Notes: a model not told the origin generated them from the letters alone. 64,000 nt of DNA from Aerococcus christensenii (GCF_001543105.1 NZ_CP014159.1:620001-684000), one strand, 5' to 3'; counted from the first letter of the stretch, positions 37,511 through 47,567 are shown. Translations and numbers: made by a program.

Positions 37511-39298
37511 GTGTCTTGGACTTACTTCGGAGATTTGTTTATCTTTATGATGGAAAGAGTTGGATTGATCGTGTTACTCGCTGTCCTATTAGTTCAAACT
37601 CCTTATTTTAAAAATCTTCTGTCTCAACAAAATAATCGAAGAAAAATTATTCCTCTAGTGATTGTATTTGGATTATTCGCTATCTTATCCAATCTTACCG
37701 GTATCAAAATTACCCCCAATAACATTGAAACTTCAGGTTTGCTCACTCACATTAAACCGACAACATCTATTGCGAATACGCGTTCATTAGCTATCTCAGT
37801 TTCTGGATTTGTAGGAGGGCCAATCGTTGGAGGATTTGTGGGGATTATCGCCGGCCTCCATAGAGTTTTTCAAGGAAATGGTGGGGGATTATTTTACTGT
37901 TTTTCTTCCCCAATTATCGGCTGTTTAGCAGGACTTTCAAGCAAATATTTAAAACATCCCGGATCATTGATTAACCCAAATCGTGGTTTTATCGCAGCTG
38001 CTATTTTGGAAGGCATTCAACTTCTGTTTATTGCTATTTTTACACCAGATGGACTGAACCTTATTCGAATTATTGCCCTTCCTATGTTAATTTTAAACAG
38101 CGTAGGGACTTTTATCTTTATTTCGACCATTCATAATACCCTTACCCAAGAAGAACAGGCCCGCGCTATACAAACTCATGATGTACTCTCCCTAGCAACT
38201 AAAACTCTACCACTTCTAAGAACAGGTTTAACCCCTCAACACGCTCAAGAATTAGCGACAATAATTAAACGCTATACTAAAGTCTCTGCTGTCTCTATTA
38301 CCGACAAAAAGAAAATTTTGGCTCATGTGGGTGCAGGTATTGATCACCATTTTCCAACACATGACGTAATTACAGAACTCTCGCTGCATGTCATAGAAAC
38401 TGGAAAAATGGCAGTCGCACATAATCGTCAACAAATTGGCTGTACACATGCCGATTGTCCACTTCAAGCAGCTATTGTCATTCCGCTTCTCTGTAAGGGA
38501 CAGATTTTAGGGACTTTAAAGCTCTACTTTATAGACTCTAGTCAGCTCTCCTATGTTACAGAACAACTCGCTAAAGGCTTAGCTGCTATTTTTTCTATGC
38601 AAATTGAACTTGGCGAAGCGCAATTACATACGAAATTATTACAAGATGCTGAAATTAAAAGTTTACAAGCTCAAATTAATCCACATTTTTTCTTTAATAT
38701 AATCAACACTATCCTCGCTATCATGCGTTTTGATCATCAAAGAGCACGTGATCTCCTACTCCAATTAACTGTCTATTTTAGACATAACTTACAAAGTACA
38801 CGAGAAACCACCATCCCCATTAGCGATGAACTTGAACATCTTCACGCCTATTTAAGTTTAACTGAAGCGCGTTTTCCAGGTCGTTATACCATTCACTTAA
38901 ATGTAGACGACATTTTAAACCAAGCTTTAGTTCCTCCACTCTGTGTTCAAATTTTAGTTGAAAATGCGATTCGGCATGCTTTTGGTCAACGAAAAACTGA
39001 CAATCATATTTACATAGACATCCATACTCAAGAAAACACGCTCACTATTTCTGTTAATGATAATGGAAATGGAATAAGTCCTGAAAGATTAAAACAATTA
39101 GGTCACGAAGCTGTTTATTCAGAAAAAGGAACAGGAACGGCATTAGATAATCTTTCAAAACGTCTTCATATTCTTTATGGTGAAAAAGGTCAATTTAAAG
39201 CAGAAAGTATACAAAATGTTGGTACTCGATTTACTTTAAATTTCCCTTTACAATTTGCTGAAGGGAGCGAAATTAATGCTACACATTCTAATAGTTGA
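37511..39298 (+). CDS. lytS: LytS-family sensor histidine kinase
   Basis: 595 residues from a GTG start with AAAGGA upstream. The first 215 residues hold about six hydrophobic segments of the 5TMR-LYT type ('GGPIVGGFVGIIAGLHRVFQG'). A GAF-like domain (about 225-365) follows, then the LytS His box 'LQAQINPHFFFNIINTI' and an HATPase domain ('LVENAIRHAFG', 'VNDNGNGISPERL', 'GTGTALDNLSKRL'). It senses membrane state or pyruvate/acetate stress in relatives. It overlaps lytR, and lrgAB lie downstream. Confidence 0.96.
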   Translation: MSWTYFGDLFIFMMERVGLIVLLAVLLVQTPYFKNLLSQQNNRRKIIPLVIVFGLFAILSNLTGIKITPNNIETSGLLTHIKPTTSIANTRSLAISVSGFVGGPIVGGFVGIIAGLHRVFQGNGGGLFYCFSSPIIGCLAGLSSKYLKHPGSLINPNRGFIAAAILEGIQLLFIAIFTPDGLNLIRIIALPMLILNSVGTFIFISTIHNTLTQEEQARAIQTHDVLSLATKTLPLLRTGLTPQHAQELATIIKRYTKVSAVSITDKKKILAHVGAGIDHHFPTHDVITELSLHVIETGKMAVAHNRQQIGCTHADCPLQAAIVIPLLCKGQILGTLKLYFIDSSQLSYVTEQLAKGLAAIFSMQIELGEAQLHTKLLQDAEIKSLQAQINPHFFFNIINTILAIMRFDHQRARDLLLQLTVYFRHNLQSTRETTIPISDELEHLHAYLSLTEARFPGRYTIHLNVDDILNQALVPPLCVQILVENAIRHAFGQRKTDNHIYIDIHTQENTLTISVNDNGNGISPERLKQLGHEAVYSEKGTGTALDNLSKRLHILYGEKGQFKAESIQNVGTRFTLNFPLQFAEGSEINATHSNS

Positions 39299-40019
39299 TG
39301 ACGAAGCTTTTGCACGTCAAGAATTAGCTTATTTAGTGAATTTACATCCTCAAGTTTCTCGAATAGATCAAGCTGAATCTGTCACAGAAGCTCTAACCAT
39401 CATGCTCGATAATAAACCTGACATCGTTTTTCTAGACATTCAGTTAGACGGCGAAACTGGTTTTGATTTAGCCTATAAATTTTTGCAAATGCGAAAACCG
39501 CCTTATTTAATTTTCGCAACTGCCTATGATAACTACGCGTTAGACGCTTTTAAAGTCAATGCAAATGACTACATTTTAAAACCTTTTGAAGAAAATAAAA
39601 TTCAAGCTGCACTTAATAAATATTTACAGTACTCTGAATTATCTGTATCTGATTCTACAGATACTACTTCTAAAGAGTCTTCATCCAATTATGATACAAT
39701 TGCTATTCAAAGTGATGATAGGGTCTACCTTCTTCATCCAGAAGATATTTTCCTTGTTTCTGTTCAGGGACATACAGTCACAGTTGATACTCTTAATAAA
39801 TCCTTTGTGACTACTGGCACATTAAGTGCTATTGAGAAAAAACTTCCTGATGACTTATTCTTGCGTTGTCATCGCTCTTTCATTTTGAATATCACACATA
39901 TTGTTGAAATTCAGCCTTGGTTTAACCAAACTTATCAGGTTACACTTTCTAATCATATCAAAGTTCCTGTTAGTCGATCTTACTTAAAAAGCTTTAAAAC
40001 ACGCCTAAATATAAACTAG
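39276..40019 (+). CDS. lytR: LytTR-family response regulator LytR
   Basis: 247 residues from the ATG with AGGGAG 8 bases upstream, overlapping the lytS end by 23 bases. The receiver domain ('ILIVDDEAFAR', Asp in 'DIVFLDIQLDG', 'NDYILKPFEENK') comes first. The C-terminal LytTR DNA-binding domain is 'DRVYLLHPEDIFLVSVQGHTV' in parts and 'FLRCHRSFILNITHI'. It is expected to activate lrgAB. Confidence 0.96.
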   Translation: MLHILIVDDEAFARQELAYLVNLHPQVSRIDQAESVTEALTIMLDNKPDIVFLDIQLDGETGFDLAYKFLQMRKPPYLIFATAYDNYALDAFKVNANDYILKPFEENKIQAALNKYLQYSELSVSDSTDTTSKESSSNYDTIAIQSDDRVYLLHPEDIFLVSVQGHTVTVDTLNKSFVTTGTLSAIEKKLPDDLFLRCHRSFILNITHIVEIQPWFNQTYQVTLSNHIKVPVSRSYLKSFKTRLNIN

Positions 40020-40041
40020 CAGAAAGCGTTATCCTTTCTTT

Positions 40042-40074
40042 AGTGCCAATTTTCATAAGGAGTTGGCACTTTTT
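40042..40074 (+). terminator. terminator after lytSR
   Basis: AGTGCCAA / TTGGCACT stem, 13-base loop, TTTTT tail. Confidence 0.85.
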
Positions 40075-40212
40075 CTATGTATTCTAGGTAGCCCTTCTTG
40101 CAATTCGTGTTAAAATTCATGCAGCTTGAGAGAAATATCACAGATTATTTTCAATCTAAGATAAACTAATAATCAGTAAAACGATGCACAAGTTATTAAG
40201 GAGCGATTTTAA

Positions 40213-40608
40213 ATGAAAAAAACAAGTTTTATTACCCAAGCTGGTATTTTTGCCATCATTTTATTAATTTCTCATTTTCTTGCTAAATTATCTCCTATTC
40301 CTATGCCTGCTTCAGTGATTGGATTAATTCTTCTTTTCGCTGGATTATGTTTAGGAATTATTAAACTTGAACAAGTGGAAGACCTTGCACAAAGTTTAAT
40401 TGGTGTGTTAGCTTTTCTTTTTGTTCCTTCTGGAGTATCTTTGATGACTTCTTTGGACATTATGAAAGCTTCAGGTGTTCAAATTATTTTCCTTATTGCC
40501 TTTTGGACAGTGATTGCTATGTTAATTATCGGCTATGTTGGCCAAGCTATCGAATGGTTAAAATCCAAAGCAAAAGCTAAAAATGCAAGTACTCAAGAAA
40601 ATCATTAA
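40213..40608 (+). CDS. lrgA: LrgA-like antiholin/pyruvate-carrier subunit
   Basis: 131 residues with four membrane segments and the LrgA/CidA pattern 'LSPIPMPASVIGLILLF' and 'FLFVPSGVSLM'. With LrgB it forms the membrane complex described as an antiholin or pyruvate transporter. AAGGAG lies upstream of the ATG. It is directly followed by lrgB and preceded by lytSR, the classic arrangement. Confidence 0.96.
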   Translation: MKKTSFITQAGIFAIILLISHFLAKLSPIPMPASVIGLILLFAGLCLGIIKLEQVEDLAQSLIGVLAFLFVPSGVSLMTSLDIMKASGVQIIFLIAFWTVIAMLIIGYVGQAIEWLKSKAKAKNASTQENH

Positions 40609-40632
40609 TTTACAGAAAGTGAGTGTTAAACA

Positions 40633-41316
40633 ATGATTCCTTATATCGGTATTGTTCTTTCTTTAGTTACCTTTATGTTTGGTACCTTCCTTTACAATCG
40701 TTACCATCATTTCTTCCTCTTCTCTCCACTATTTGTGGCTATGGTTTTAAGCATTGGTTTCCTTTTAATTACAGGAATTCCTTATGAAACCTACCAACCA
40801 GGTGGAAAAGTTATTATGTTCTTCCTAGATCCAGCAACCATTGCTTTTGCAGTTCCGCTTTACAAGCAAAGAGCTTTATTATTTAAATACTGGAAACAAA
40901 TTGTTGCCATGTTAATTGCTGGTTTAGTATTATCTGTGATTTGTGTCACCATTGCTGCCCAAATCCTTCATATGGATAAAGGTATCATCGGTGCTATGAT
41001 GCCACAAGCTGCAACGACAGCGATCGCACTTCCTATTGCAGAATCCATTGGTGGTATTAAAGCTATTACAGCTCTCGCAGTTATCTTAAATGCGGTTCTT
41101 GTTTCTGCATTAGGTAAAACAGTTCTTGATAAACTTCACATAACTGATCCTATCGCTAGAGGATTAGCTTTAGGAACAGCTGGACACACTGTTGGTGCAG
41201 CAGTTGCTTTACAAAACGGAGAAACAGAAGGCGCTATGGCTTCCCTAGCTATGGTGGTGGTTAGTGTCCTTACAGTCTTCGTTGTCCCAATCCTAGCTCC
41301 AATTTTCGGCCTCTAA
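40633..41316 (+). CDS. lrgB: LrgB-family protein
   Basis: 227 residues, about seven hydrophobic segments. 'FFLDPATIAFAVPLYKQR', 'GAMMPQAATTAIALPIAESIGG' and 'GTAGHTVGAAVALQNGE' are characteristic of LrgB/CidB. It partners LrgA. The gap to lrgA is 24 bases. Confidence 0.96.
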   Translation: MIPYIGIVLSLVTFMFGTFLYNRYHHFFLFSPLFVAMVLSIGFLLITGIPYETYQPGGKVIMFFLDPATIAFAVPLYKQRALLFKYWKQIVAMLIAGLVLSVICVTIAAQILHMDKGIIGAMMPQAATTAIALPIAESIGGIKAITALAVILNAVLVSALGKTVLDKLHITDPIARGLALGTAGHTVGAAVALQNGETEGAMASLAMVVVSVLTVFVVPILAPIFGL

Positions 41317-41332
41317 TTATTACTTCACAAAA

Positions 41333-41377
41333 AGAAGCTTTCCTTTTCTGAATTTCAGAAGGAAAGCTTCTTTTTTT
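41333..41377. terminator. bidirectional terminator between lrgB and the transglutaminase-like gene
   Basis: AGAAGCTTTCCTT..AAGGAAAGCTTCT stem with T-run on both strands between convergent genes. Confidence 0.9.
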
Positions 41378-41392
41378 ATAATCTTTTATAGA

Positions 41393-42343
41393 TTAGTGAA
41401 TAGTATCATCTGGAAAATGTGTAGCACTTAAATCTACTAAAAAATAATCATACCGCAAAGTCTGATGCTTAGGATTCTTTAAGTCAACAGGGTCATCCCA
41501 GGTCGTATCAATACCTAGCCATTCCCCATTGACATACACCAAATTCCAAGCGTGAGCAATAGGGCTATTTGTTTGTTCTGGTTGGTATGCAGTTCCTGTT
41601 CTCGATAGACACGGTATCCCTGCTTGATCACATAAAATTTGAAATAGAGCCGCATACGCCTGACAAACTCCTGTGCCTTTTTTTAAAATGGCATAAGGCG
41701 AATAAATAGAAATGCCATCAACTTCTCGACTACTTCCCTGATAATAAGTACTCATCTGTATAATTTGATCATGAATACGCCGAACTTTCATGTAAGGAGG
41801 CAGTCCGGCAAGCTTACTCGAAAAATCTTTGGCCCATTGTTTCACTGCTTGATCTTGTTGATAATTATGATGCAATTGAAAAGCAAATAAAACTTTCGTT
41901 TCCCCTAATTTTTTAGAAGAAACATACATTTTTACCTGCTTCAAAGTAATCCCATAATAATGTCCGTAAAGATTTTTACACAAATGATCAAACAGTTTAT
42001 TCTTATCCAATCGGTCATTCTTAATTTTCAAAATAAAATGATAATTTCCATTTTCTAACTGATTCAAAACAGTAGCTAATAATTTAGGATCCTCTTCATT
42101 TTCAAGAACGCCAACAGGTTTTAGAGTTTGTAGTTCTTTGAAAAGATTCTTCTTTTCCTTAACTGTTTCCTCCTCTGATGCTAGATATGGGAACTGATAG
42201 ATTTTAGCATCTAGCGCTTGAAATTTTTCCAATAACGTATTAAAAAAAGGAAGCTCTACAATTTTTTCCTCCCACTGATTCTGACAACCGGCTAAACTCA
42301 CAACTATTGACAAACATAAACAATACCGACGAAATAAGGACAC
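41393..42343 (-). CDS. transglutaminase-like lipoprotein
   Basis: 316 residues. A lipobox 'VVSLAGC' places the lipidated Cys at about residue 20. The C-terminal half is a transglutaminase/protease-like domain with the Cys in 'KGTGVCQAYAALFQILCDQAGIP', His in 'PIAHAWNLVYVNGEWLGIDTTWDD' and the following Asp, a complete Cys-His-Asp triad. It is expected on the outer face of the membrane. Substrate unknown; related domains act as peptidases or cross-linkers in the wall. The region 45-190 matches no family I recognise. Confidence 0.88.
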   Translation of the reverse strand: MSLFRRYCLCLSIVVSLAGCQNQWEEKIVELPFFNTLLEKFQALDAKIYQFPYLASEEETVKEKKNLFKELQTLKPVGVLENEEDPKLLATVLNQLENGNYHFILKIKNDRLDKNKLFDHLCKNLYGHYYGITLKQVKMYVSSKKLGETKVLFAFQLHHNYQQDQAVKQWAKDFSSKLAGLPPYMKVRRIHDQIIQMSTYYQGSSREVDGISIYSPYAILKKGTGVCQAYAALFQILCDQAGIPCLSRTGTAYQPEQTNSPIAHAWNLVYVNGEWLGIDTTWDDPVDLKNPKHQTLRYDYFLVDLSATHFPDDTIH

Positions 42344-42443
42344 AAAATTTGCCCCTTCCTATCAAAAAAATCTTCTCCAATAGCATAAAAAATTCTCTAA
42401 AAACTTTCAAGCTTTCTGATCATAATTCTTCTTCCTACAAAAA

Positions 42444-42466
42444 AGAGCTGATCTTTTTTCAGCTCT
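42444..42466 (-). terminator. terminator after mnmG
   Basis: AGAGCTGA / TCAGCTCT stem followed by TTTTTT on the minus strand, 13 bases after the stop. Confidence 0.85.
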
Positions 42467-42478
42467 TTTTTCTCGATT

Positions 42479-44380
42479 TTAGTTATTTTTATTTTGAAAA
42501 TGGCTTGTTAAATAAATAGCCAAAATGGAAATATCTGCTGGATTAACTCCAGATACCCGACTCGCTTGCGCAAGTGTTCGAGGCTGAATCTTCTTTAAAC
42601 GATCTTTCGCTTCAGTCGCTAAACCTTCAACTTTATCGTAATCGATAGTTTCTGGTATTAACTTTCCTTCCATCTTTCTCAAACGCATCACTTGTTTTTC
42701 AGCTTTTTCAATATATCCAGCGTACTTAATTTGAATGGTAACTTCTTCTTTTATTCTCCGGTCATAATCCCCATCTGGTTGGCTAAATTGCCAAATATCT
42801 TCAATAGATAACTCAGGGCGCCGTAATAAATCAGCCGCCAAGATACCGTCTTGAAGTAAGGCAGAGCCTTTCTCTTTTAAGAAAGCTTGTAAATCTTTAC
42901 TTGGACGTAATCGCGTGGTCTCTAAACGTTCAACTTCTTTTTGAACAGATTCTTTATAAGCTAAAAAATGTTGATACTGTTCATCCTTAACTAAACCTAT
43001 TTTGCGACCTAGCTCAGTTAGTCTTAGTTCTGCATTATCATGCCGCAATAACAAACGATATTCTGCTCGAGAAGTCAATAATCGATAAGGTTCTGTGGTT
43101 CCTTTAGTCACTAAATCATCCACTAAAACCCCAATATAAGCTTGATCTCTTCCTAAAATCATGGGTTCTTCACCACGGATTTTTAGTACCGCATTAATCC
43201 CAGCATAGAGTCCCTGCCCAGCAGCTTCTTCATAACCACTTGTTCCGTTGGTTTGTCCCGCTGTATAAAGATTTTCAATTAATTTGGTTTCAAAAGTTGG
43301 CTTCAATTGACTCGGAACCACCATATCATATTCAATAGCATAAGCATCTCGAATAATTCTTGCTTTTTCTAAGCCTGGAATAGTTTGAACCATTTCCATT
43401 TGAACATCTTCTGGTAAGGAAGTAGAAAGTCCCTGAAGATAGATCTCTTCGTTATCTTTTCCTTCCGGTTCTAAAAATAATTGATGCTTGGGTTTATCTG
43501 CAAAACGAACAATCTTATCTTCAATAGATGGACAATACCTAGCGCCCACTCCTTCTACAATACCTGTAAACATTGGCGCACGATGTAGATTATCTCGAAT
43601 TAATTGATGCGTTTCTGCTGAAGTATACGTTAAATAACAAGGAATTTGATCTTCAACTGGGAGATAATCCTCATCTTTAGACAAAGAAGAAAAATGATGG
43701 GGTTCTTTATTTCCAGGTTGAATAGTAGTTTTTGAAAAATTAATAGTTTTTTTATCAACACGTGGTGGGGTTCCTGTCTTAAAACGTTTCACTTCAAATC
43801 CATATTTATCTGCTAAATTTTTGGTTAATTGATCTGCAGATTGAGAATTATTAGGTCCAGCTGAATACTTTAATTCTCCAATAATAATCTGGCCTCTAGC
43901 CGCTGTTCCAACTGTTAATATCGTGGCTTGGCTCCGATAAATCGCTCCCGTTTGTGTAATAACCCCTTTACAGATGCCATCTTCTACCACGAGATCATCT
44001 ACAACCGCCTGTCGAAGGGTTAAATGTGGCGTATTTTCAATCGTTCGGCGCATTTCGCGTGCATACGCCTCTTTATCAGCTTGTGCCCGTAAAGCGCGGA
44101 CAGCTGGTCCCTTCCCTGTATTTAACATTCTCATTTGAATGTAAGTTTTGTCGATATTTTTCCCCATCTCTCCGCCCAAGGCATCAATTTCACGAACGAC
44201 CACTCCTTTGGCTGGCCCTCCGATAGATGGATTACAAGGCATAAAAGCAACCATATTAACGTTCAAGGTGATAAGTAAGGTTTCCATTCCCACTCTTGCG
44301 CTCGCCAAAGCGGCCTCACACCCAGCATGACCTGCTCCAACGACAACAACATCATATCTCCCTGCTTCAAAAGTTTGCAT
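42479..44380 (-). CDS. mnmG: tRNA uridine-34 5-carboxymethylaminomethyl modification enzyme MnmG (GidA)
   Basis: 633 residues. The FAD site '[21 protein letters not shown]' (in parts), '[11 protein letters not shown]', '[29 protein letters not shown]', '[18 protein letters not shown]' and the C-terminal '[13 protein letters not shown]' helical domain are all present. With MnmE it installs cmnm at the wobble U34 using methylene-tetrahydrofolate, glycine and GTP. Unusually the gene is separated from mnmE by a C69 dipeptidase gene and has its own promoter and a leader hairpin closely resembling that of mnmE. Confidence 0.98.
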   Translation of the reverse strand: MQTFEAGRYDVVVVGAGHAGCEAALASARVGMETLLITLNVNMVAFMPCNPSIGGPAKGVVVREIDALGGEMGKNIDKTYIQMRMLNTGKGPAVRALRAQADKEAYAREMRRTIENTPHLTLRQAVVDDLVVEDGICKGVITQTGAIYRSQATILTVGTAARGQIIIGELKYSAGPNNSQSADQLTKNLADKYGFEVKRFKTGTPPRVDKKTINFSKTTIQPGNKEPHHFSSLSKDEDYLPVEDQIPCYLTYTSAETHQLIRDNLHRAPMFTGIVEGVGARYCPSIEDKIVRFADKPKHQLFLEPEGKDNEEIYLQGLSTSLPEDVQMEMVQTIPGLEKARIIRDAYAIEYDMVVPSQLKPTFETKLIENLYTAGQTNGTSGYEEAAGQGLYAGINAVLKIRGEEPMILGRDQAYIGVLVDDLVTKGTTEPYRLLTSRAEYRLLLRHDNAELRLTELGRKIGLVKDEQYQHFLAYKESVQKEVERLETTRLRPSKDLQAFLKEKGSALLQDGILAADLLRRPELSIEDIWQFSQPDGDYDRRIKEEVTIQIKYAGYIEKAEKQVMRLRKMEGKLIPETIDYDKVEGLATEAKDRLKKIQPRTLAQASRVSGVNPADISILAIYLTSHFQNKNN

Positions 44381-44416
44381 GACTTAGATTTCCTTTCTTC
44401 CTTCAATTTTTCCACT

Positions 44417-44463
44417 AAAAAAGTGCCTACTCCACCCCTTCATTGGTTTGGAAAGACACTTTG
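44417..44463 (-). promoter_or_regulatory. leader hairpin of mnmG (conserved with mnmE leader), attenuator candidate
   Basis: On the mRNA strand AAAGTGTC pairs with GGCACTTT (8 pairs, 43 bases end to end), then TTTTTT. An inner CC..GG stem carries an AATGAA loop. It lies after the mnmG promoter and 37 bases before the ATG, so as a terminator it would stop mnmG's own transcript. The mnmE leader has the same 43-base element (47427-47469). The conserved text begins ACAGKCAAAGTGTC and ends TAGGCACTTTTT. Confidence 0.75.
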
Positions 44464-44491
44464 ACTGTCTAAATATGATATTTCGTCAACG

Positions 44492-44520
44492 ATTATAACA
44501 AGCTTTTGCTCATTTGTAAA
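44492..44520 (-). promoter_or_regulatory. sigma-A promoter of mnmG
   Basis: TTTACA, 17-base spacer, TATAAT on the minus strand, between the dipeptidase stop and the leader hairpin. Confidence 0.85.
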
Positions 44521-44545
44521 TGAAAGGTAGACTTTACTGAAAGAA

Positions 44546-45988
44546 TTAATCTTTTAAATTAAAACGTAAATCCATCTTTGTAGAAGCCACTTCAACCAAT
44601 TGGCCTAATTGTTTTTGGCTAGCTTGCAATAAGAAATCAGCCATAGTTTGGTTAGCAACAGTCAGTTTTTCTTTGATAGCTTCTTGATCAGTCATAGATT
44701 TGACTTCTTGATCTATTTCTACCTGCATCCGACGTAATTTAGCCATTACGCTCTTTTCAAATTCATTCTGTAAAGTTCCATACAAACTATAATCCCTGTC
44801 TCCAATCACCGCCATGGTTTGAACCAGCCAATACATATAATTAGGATTATAAGAAATCGGGGTATCGCGCCAACTTGCAGGCGTATCTTTAACATAGCTA
44901 TAAAAGGGAAGTAAACAATTATAAGCATTAGAAGCAAATGCTAACCAATGAACGCCTTGTAATCCAGTGGGAAGTTGAGGACGAATTTCTAAGCAATGAA
45001 CTTCCATATTTCGATTCAATCCTATCGCCCGATAACGATGTTTTTCTTCTTCCGTTCCCATTTTTCCATAAATATCGTACACCGTTCCTTCGTAATGCGA
45101 AGAAAGTGCCCATTTAATATCTTCAACTGATAATTTACGCTTTGGATAGCACAAGAAAGGCTGATCAGGATAAGCTGGATCATCCACAAATGGGCAATCC
45201 TCTGTATAAGGTCGTGATAAATCTGAAAAATGTTTTTGAACGTACCAAGTTCTCGGATTATTATATTGAACATCCTTATAGTCATCACTTCCCAAAGTGT
45301 GGCGTAAATTAAGTCCTTCAGAATCAGGATTTAACTGATTTTCTTCAATAAAAGCTTGTAAATCTGTACAATATAAAACTTGATCACTCTCAAAATCAAA
45401 TTGATCAATATTGAGACGATTAGGCGCAACCACATAACACTCGTCTGGTATCCGAATAGCAGCCCAATGGTGGCCGCCGTAAGTTTCCATATACCAAATT
45501 TCTTCACTATCTGAGAAAGCCATGCCGTTGGCTTCGTAAGTCCCATATTCTTCTAGTAACTCACCCATTCTCAAAACGCCTTCTTTAGCCGAATGAATAT
45601 AAGGTAAGACTAAAGTAACCATATCCGCTTCAACAATAGATCCTGGTACATAAGGATCTGCTGCTAATACTCGAGGATTAGTCGTAATAGTTTCAGTTGC
45701 AGACATAGCAACATTCCATTGATTAATACCAGATCCCGCAAAAAGACCATTATGTTCTACATCTGCTTCAGGCGTTGAAGTATAACTCCCTGGACACTCA
45801 GGAAGTTCAATGGTTATATTGCCTTTAAACGTTTTATAAGAAGAAGGTTGATCTTCTGGAGAAACAACAACAAAACGTTGTGGATCTGGGCGATCTCCCC
45901 CATCCTCATTTCGCGCAATTAAAGTGGAGCCATTCAAAGAGGCCTTTTTCCCTACTAATATGGTCGTACATGAAGATTCTTTTATCAT
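44546..45988 (-). CDS. C69 (U34)-family dipeptidase
   Basis: 480 residues from the ATG with AAAGG 9 bases upstream. The N-terminal 'ESSCTTILVGKKASLNGSTLIARNED' region (read in parts) has the Cys at residue 7 that becomes the N-terminal nucleophile after self-cleavage, as in Lactobacillus PepD. Further conserved stretches are 'MAMSATETITTNPRVLAADPY'-like and 'MAFSDSEEIWYMETYGGHHWAAIRIPD'. It cleaves a broad set of dipeptides in the cytoplasm. The gene lies between mnmE and mnmG; its start lies 20 bases beyond the mnmE stop, so it may be read from the mnmE promoter. Confidence 0.94.
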   Translation of the reverse strand: MIKESSCTTILVGKKASLNGSTLIARNEDGGDRPDPQRFVVVSPEDQPSSYKTFKGNITIELPECPGSYTSTPEADVEHNGLFAGSGINQWNVAMSATETITTNPRVLAADPYVPGSIVEADMVTLVLPYIHSAKEGVLRMGELLEEYGTYEANGMAFSDSEEIWYMETYGGHHWAAIRIPDECYVVAPNRLNIDQFDFESDQVLYCTDLQAFIEENQLNPDSEGLNLRHTLGSDDYKDVQYNNPRTWYVQKHFSDLSRPYTEDCPFVDDPAYPDQPFLCYPKRKLSVEDIKWALSSHYEGTVYDIYGKMGTEEEKHRYRAIGLNRNMEVHCLEIRPQLPTGLQGVHWLAFASNAYNCLLPFYSYVKDTPASWRDTPISYNPNYMYWLVQTMAVIGDRDYSLYGTLQNEFEKSVMAKLRRMQVEIDQEVKSMTDQEAIKEKLTVANQTMADFLLQASQKQLGQLVEVASTKMDLRFNLKD

Positions 45989-46008
45989 GATAATGTTCCT
46001 TTCTTGTC

Positions 46009-47406
46009 TTATTTTCCTAAACAAAACCGACTAAATAATTTAGTAATCAATTCATCAGGTGCACTTTCTCCTGTAATTTCTCCTAAATAATCGAATGTCC
46101 GCGTAAAATCAATCTGAACCAAATCAACAGGCATTCCTGCTCGAATTCCTGCTTTCACTTCATCTAAAGCCTGACAAGCTTTTTCTAACAAGTCAATATG
46201 CCGCACATTTGTCACATAAGTCGCTTCATCGCTTTCAATGGCTCCATTTAAGAAAAGATCACTAATACTTTGTGCCAATTCATCCATTCCTTTATCCTGT
46301 GTAATAGATGTTTGAATCACTCGATCTCCTTTAATATAACTGACTAGTTCCTCTTGATTTATTTGGGCAGGGAGATCCGTCTTATTGAGAAGGATAAGGC
46401 GAGTAGAGTTGTCTGTCATCTCTAAAAGTTTTTTATCCATGGCTTGCAGTGGCTCGCTTTGATTAATAAGTAGCAAGATGAGATCTGCTTCTTGCATAGC
46501 TTTTCGACTACGTTCTACCCCAATTTTTTCTACTAAATCATCTGTTTTTCGAATGCCCGCTGTATCAATAAGTTTAAGAGGAATTCCTTTAACATTCACA
46601 TATTCTTCAATCGTATCACGCGTTGTACCTTCAATATCTGTTACAATGGCCTTTTCTTCATTCAGCAAATGATTTAATAATGAAGACTTTCCTACATTTG
46701 GGCGCCCTACAATAGCGGTTTGAATGCCTTCACGTAAAATTTTTCCTTGTTTAGAGGTCGATAAAATCGCTTCAATTTCTTCTCTAATTTCATCTGCCGC
46801 TTGATCTAGCTTCTTCAAAGTCATTTCTTCTTCATTGTATTCAGGATAATCAATGTTTACTTCTACTTGAACAAGGACATCAGAAATTTTATCGCGTAAG
46901 TTTTTAATTTTATGAGAAAGTCTTCCTTCTAGTTGTTTCATCGCCTGATTCATTGCCCGTTCAGTTTTAGAAGCAATCATATCTTGTACAGCTTCTGCCT
47001 GAGCCAAATCAATCCGGCCATTAAGGAAAGCACGTTTGGTAAATTCACCAGGTTCTGCTAAACGAGCGCCTTGTCTTAACACCAATTGTAAAATTCTTTG
47101 CGTAGCAACAATCCCACCATGACAATTAATTTCTACAATGTTTTCTTTGGTATAAGTTTTTGGAGCCCAAAAAACAGTTACCATAACTTCATCTACGATT
47201 TCTTCTGTTTTTGGATCAACAATATGTCCATAGTGGATAGTATGAGAAGCACACTGATGGAGGTCTTTACTCCCACTCTGATAAATTTTATCTGCAATAT
47301 CTAGAGCTTCTTCTCCTGATAAACGAACAATCCCAATAGCTCCTTCCCCCAGTGCTGTTGATATTGCCGCAATGGTCTCCATACCGTCTGTAAACAAAAT
47401 GCTCAT
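46009..47406 (-). CDS. mnmE: tRNA modification GTPase MnmE (TrmE)
   Basis: 465 residues from ATG 47406, but AGAGAGG directly touches that ATG; a TTG three codons on (47397) has better spacing (9 bases) and may be the real start. The N-terminal folate-binding domain ends near 120 ('[13 protein letters not shown]', '[20 protein letters not shown]'). The G domain within the helical domain has '[12 protein letters not shown]', 'TTRDTIEE', 'DTAGIR', 'NKTD'. The C-terminus is 'FCLGK', a CxGK form. It works as a complex with MnmG. Confidence 0.97.
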   Translation of the reverse strand: MSILFTDGMETIAAISTALGEGAIGIVRLSGEEALDIADKIYQSGSKDLHQCASHTIHYGHIVDPKTEEIVDEVMVTVFWAPKTYTKENIVEINCHGGIVATQRILQLVLRQGARLAEPGEFTKRAFLNGRIDLAQAEAVQDMIASKTERAMNQAMKQLEGRLSHKIKNLRDKISDVLVQVEVNIDYPEYNEEEMTLKKLDQAADEIREEIEAILSTSKQGKILREGIQTAIVGRPNVGKSSLLNHLLNEEKAIVTDIEGTTRDTIEEYVNVKGIPLKLIDTAGIRKTDDLVEKIGVERSRKAMQEADLILLLINQSEPLQAMDKKLLEMTDNSTRLILLNKTDLPAQINQEELVSYIKGDRVIQTSITQDKGMDELAQSISDLFLNGAIESDEATYVTNVRHIDLLEKACQALDEVKAGIRAGMPVDLVQIDFTRTFDYLGEITGESAPDELITKLFSRFCLGK

Positions 47407-47424
47407 CCTCTCTTTGCTTATAAT

Positions 47425-47470
47425 AAAAAGTGCCTATCCCAGCTTCATTCAGCTACGAAATGACACTTTG
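47425..47470 (-). promoter_or_regulatory. leader hairpin of mnmE (conserved with mnmG leader), attenuator candidate
   Basis: AAAGTGTC / GGCACTTT outer stem, 43 bases end to end as in the mnmG copy. The inner AGCT / AGCT stem closes a GAATGA loop, and TTTTT follows. It ends 18 bases before the annotated ATG and is downstream of the mnmE promoter, so it would attenuate mnmE itself. Confidence 0.75.
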
Positions 47471-47536
47471 CCTGTTTTCATATCTCTTAGCTAAGATAGA
47501 TAGCCTTTTTCAATAAAAATTTATCGCTTTTCATTT

Positions 47537-47565
47537 ATTATACGGAGATTCCAAACACTTGTAAA
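47537..47565 (-). promoter_or_regulatory. sigma-A promoter of mnmE
   Basis: TTTACA, 17-base spacer, TATAAT on the minus strand; same hexamers and spacing as the mnmG promoter. Confidence 0.85.
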
Positions 47566-47567
47566 AT

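Noticed and set aside
44546..47406. Phage or insertion-sequence origin of the dipeptidase between mnmE and mnmG
   Set aside because: No transposase, inverted repeats or target duplication flank it, and its base composition looks like its neighbours.
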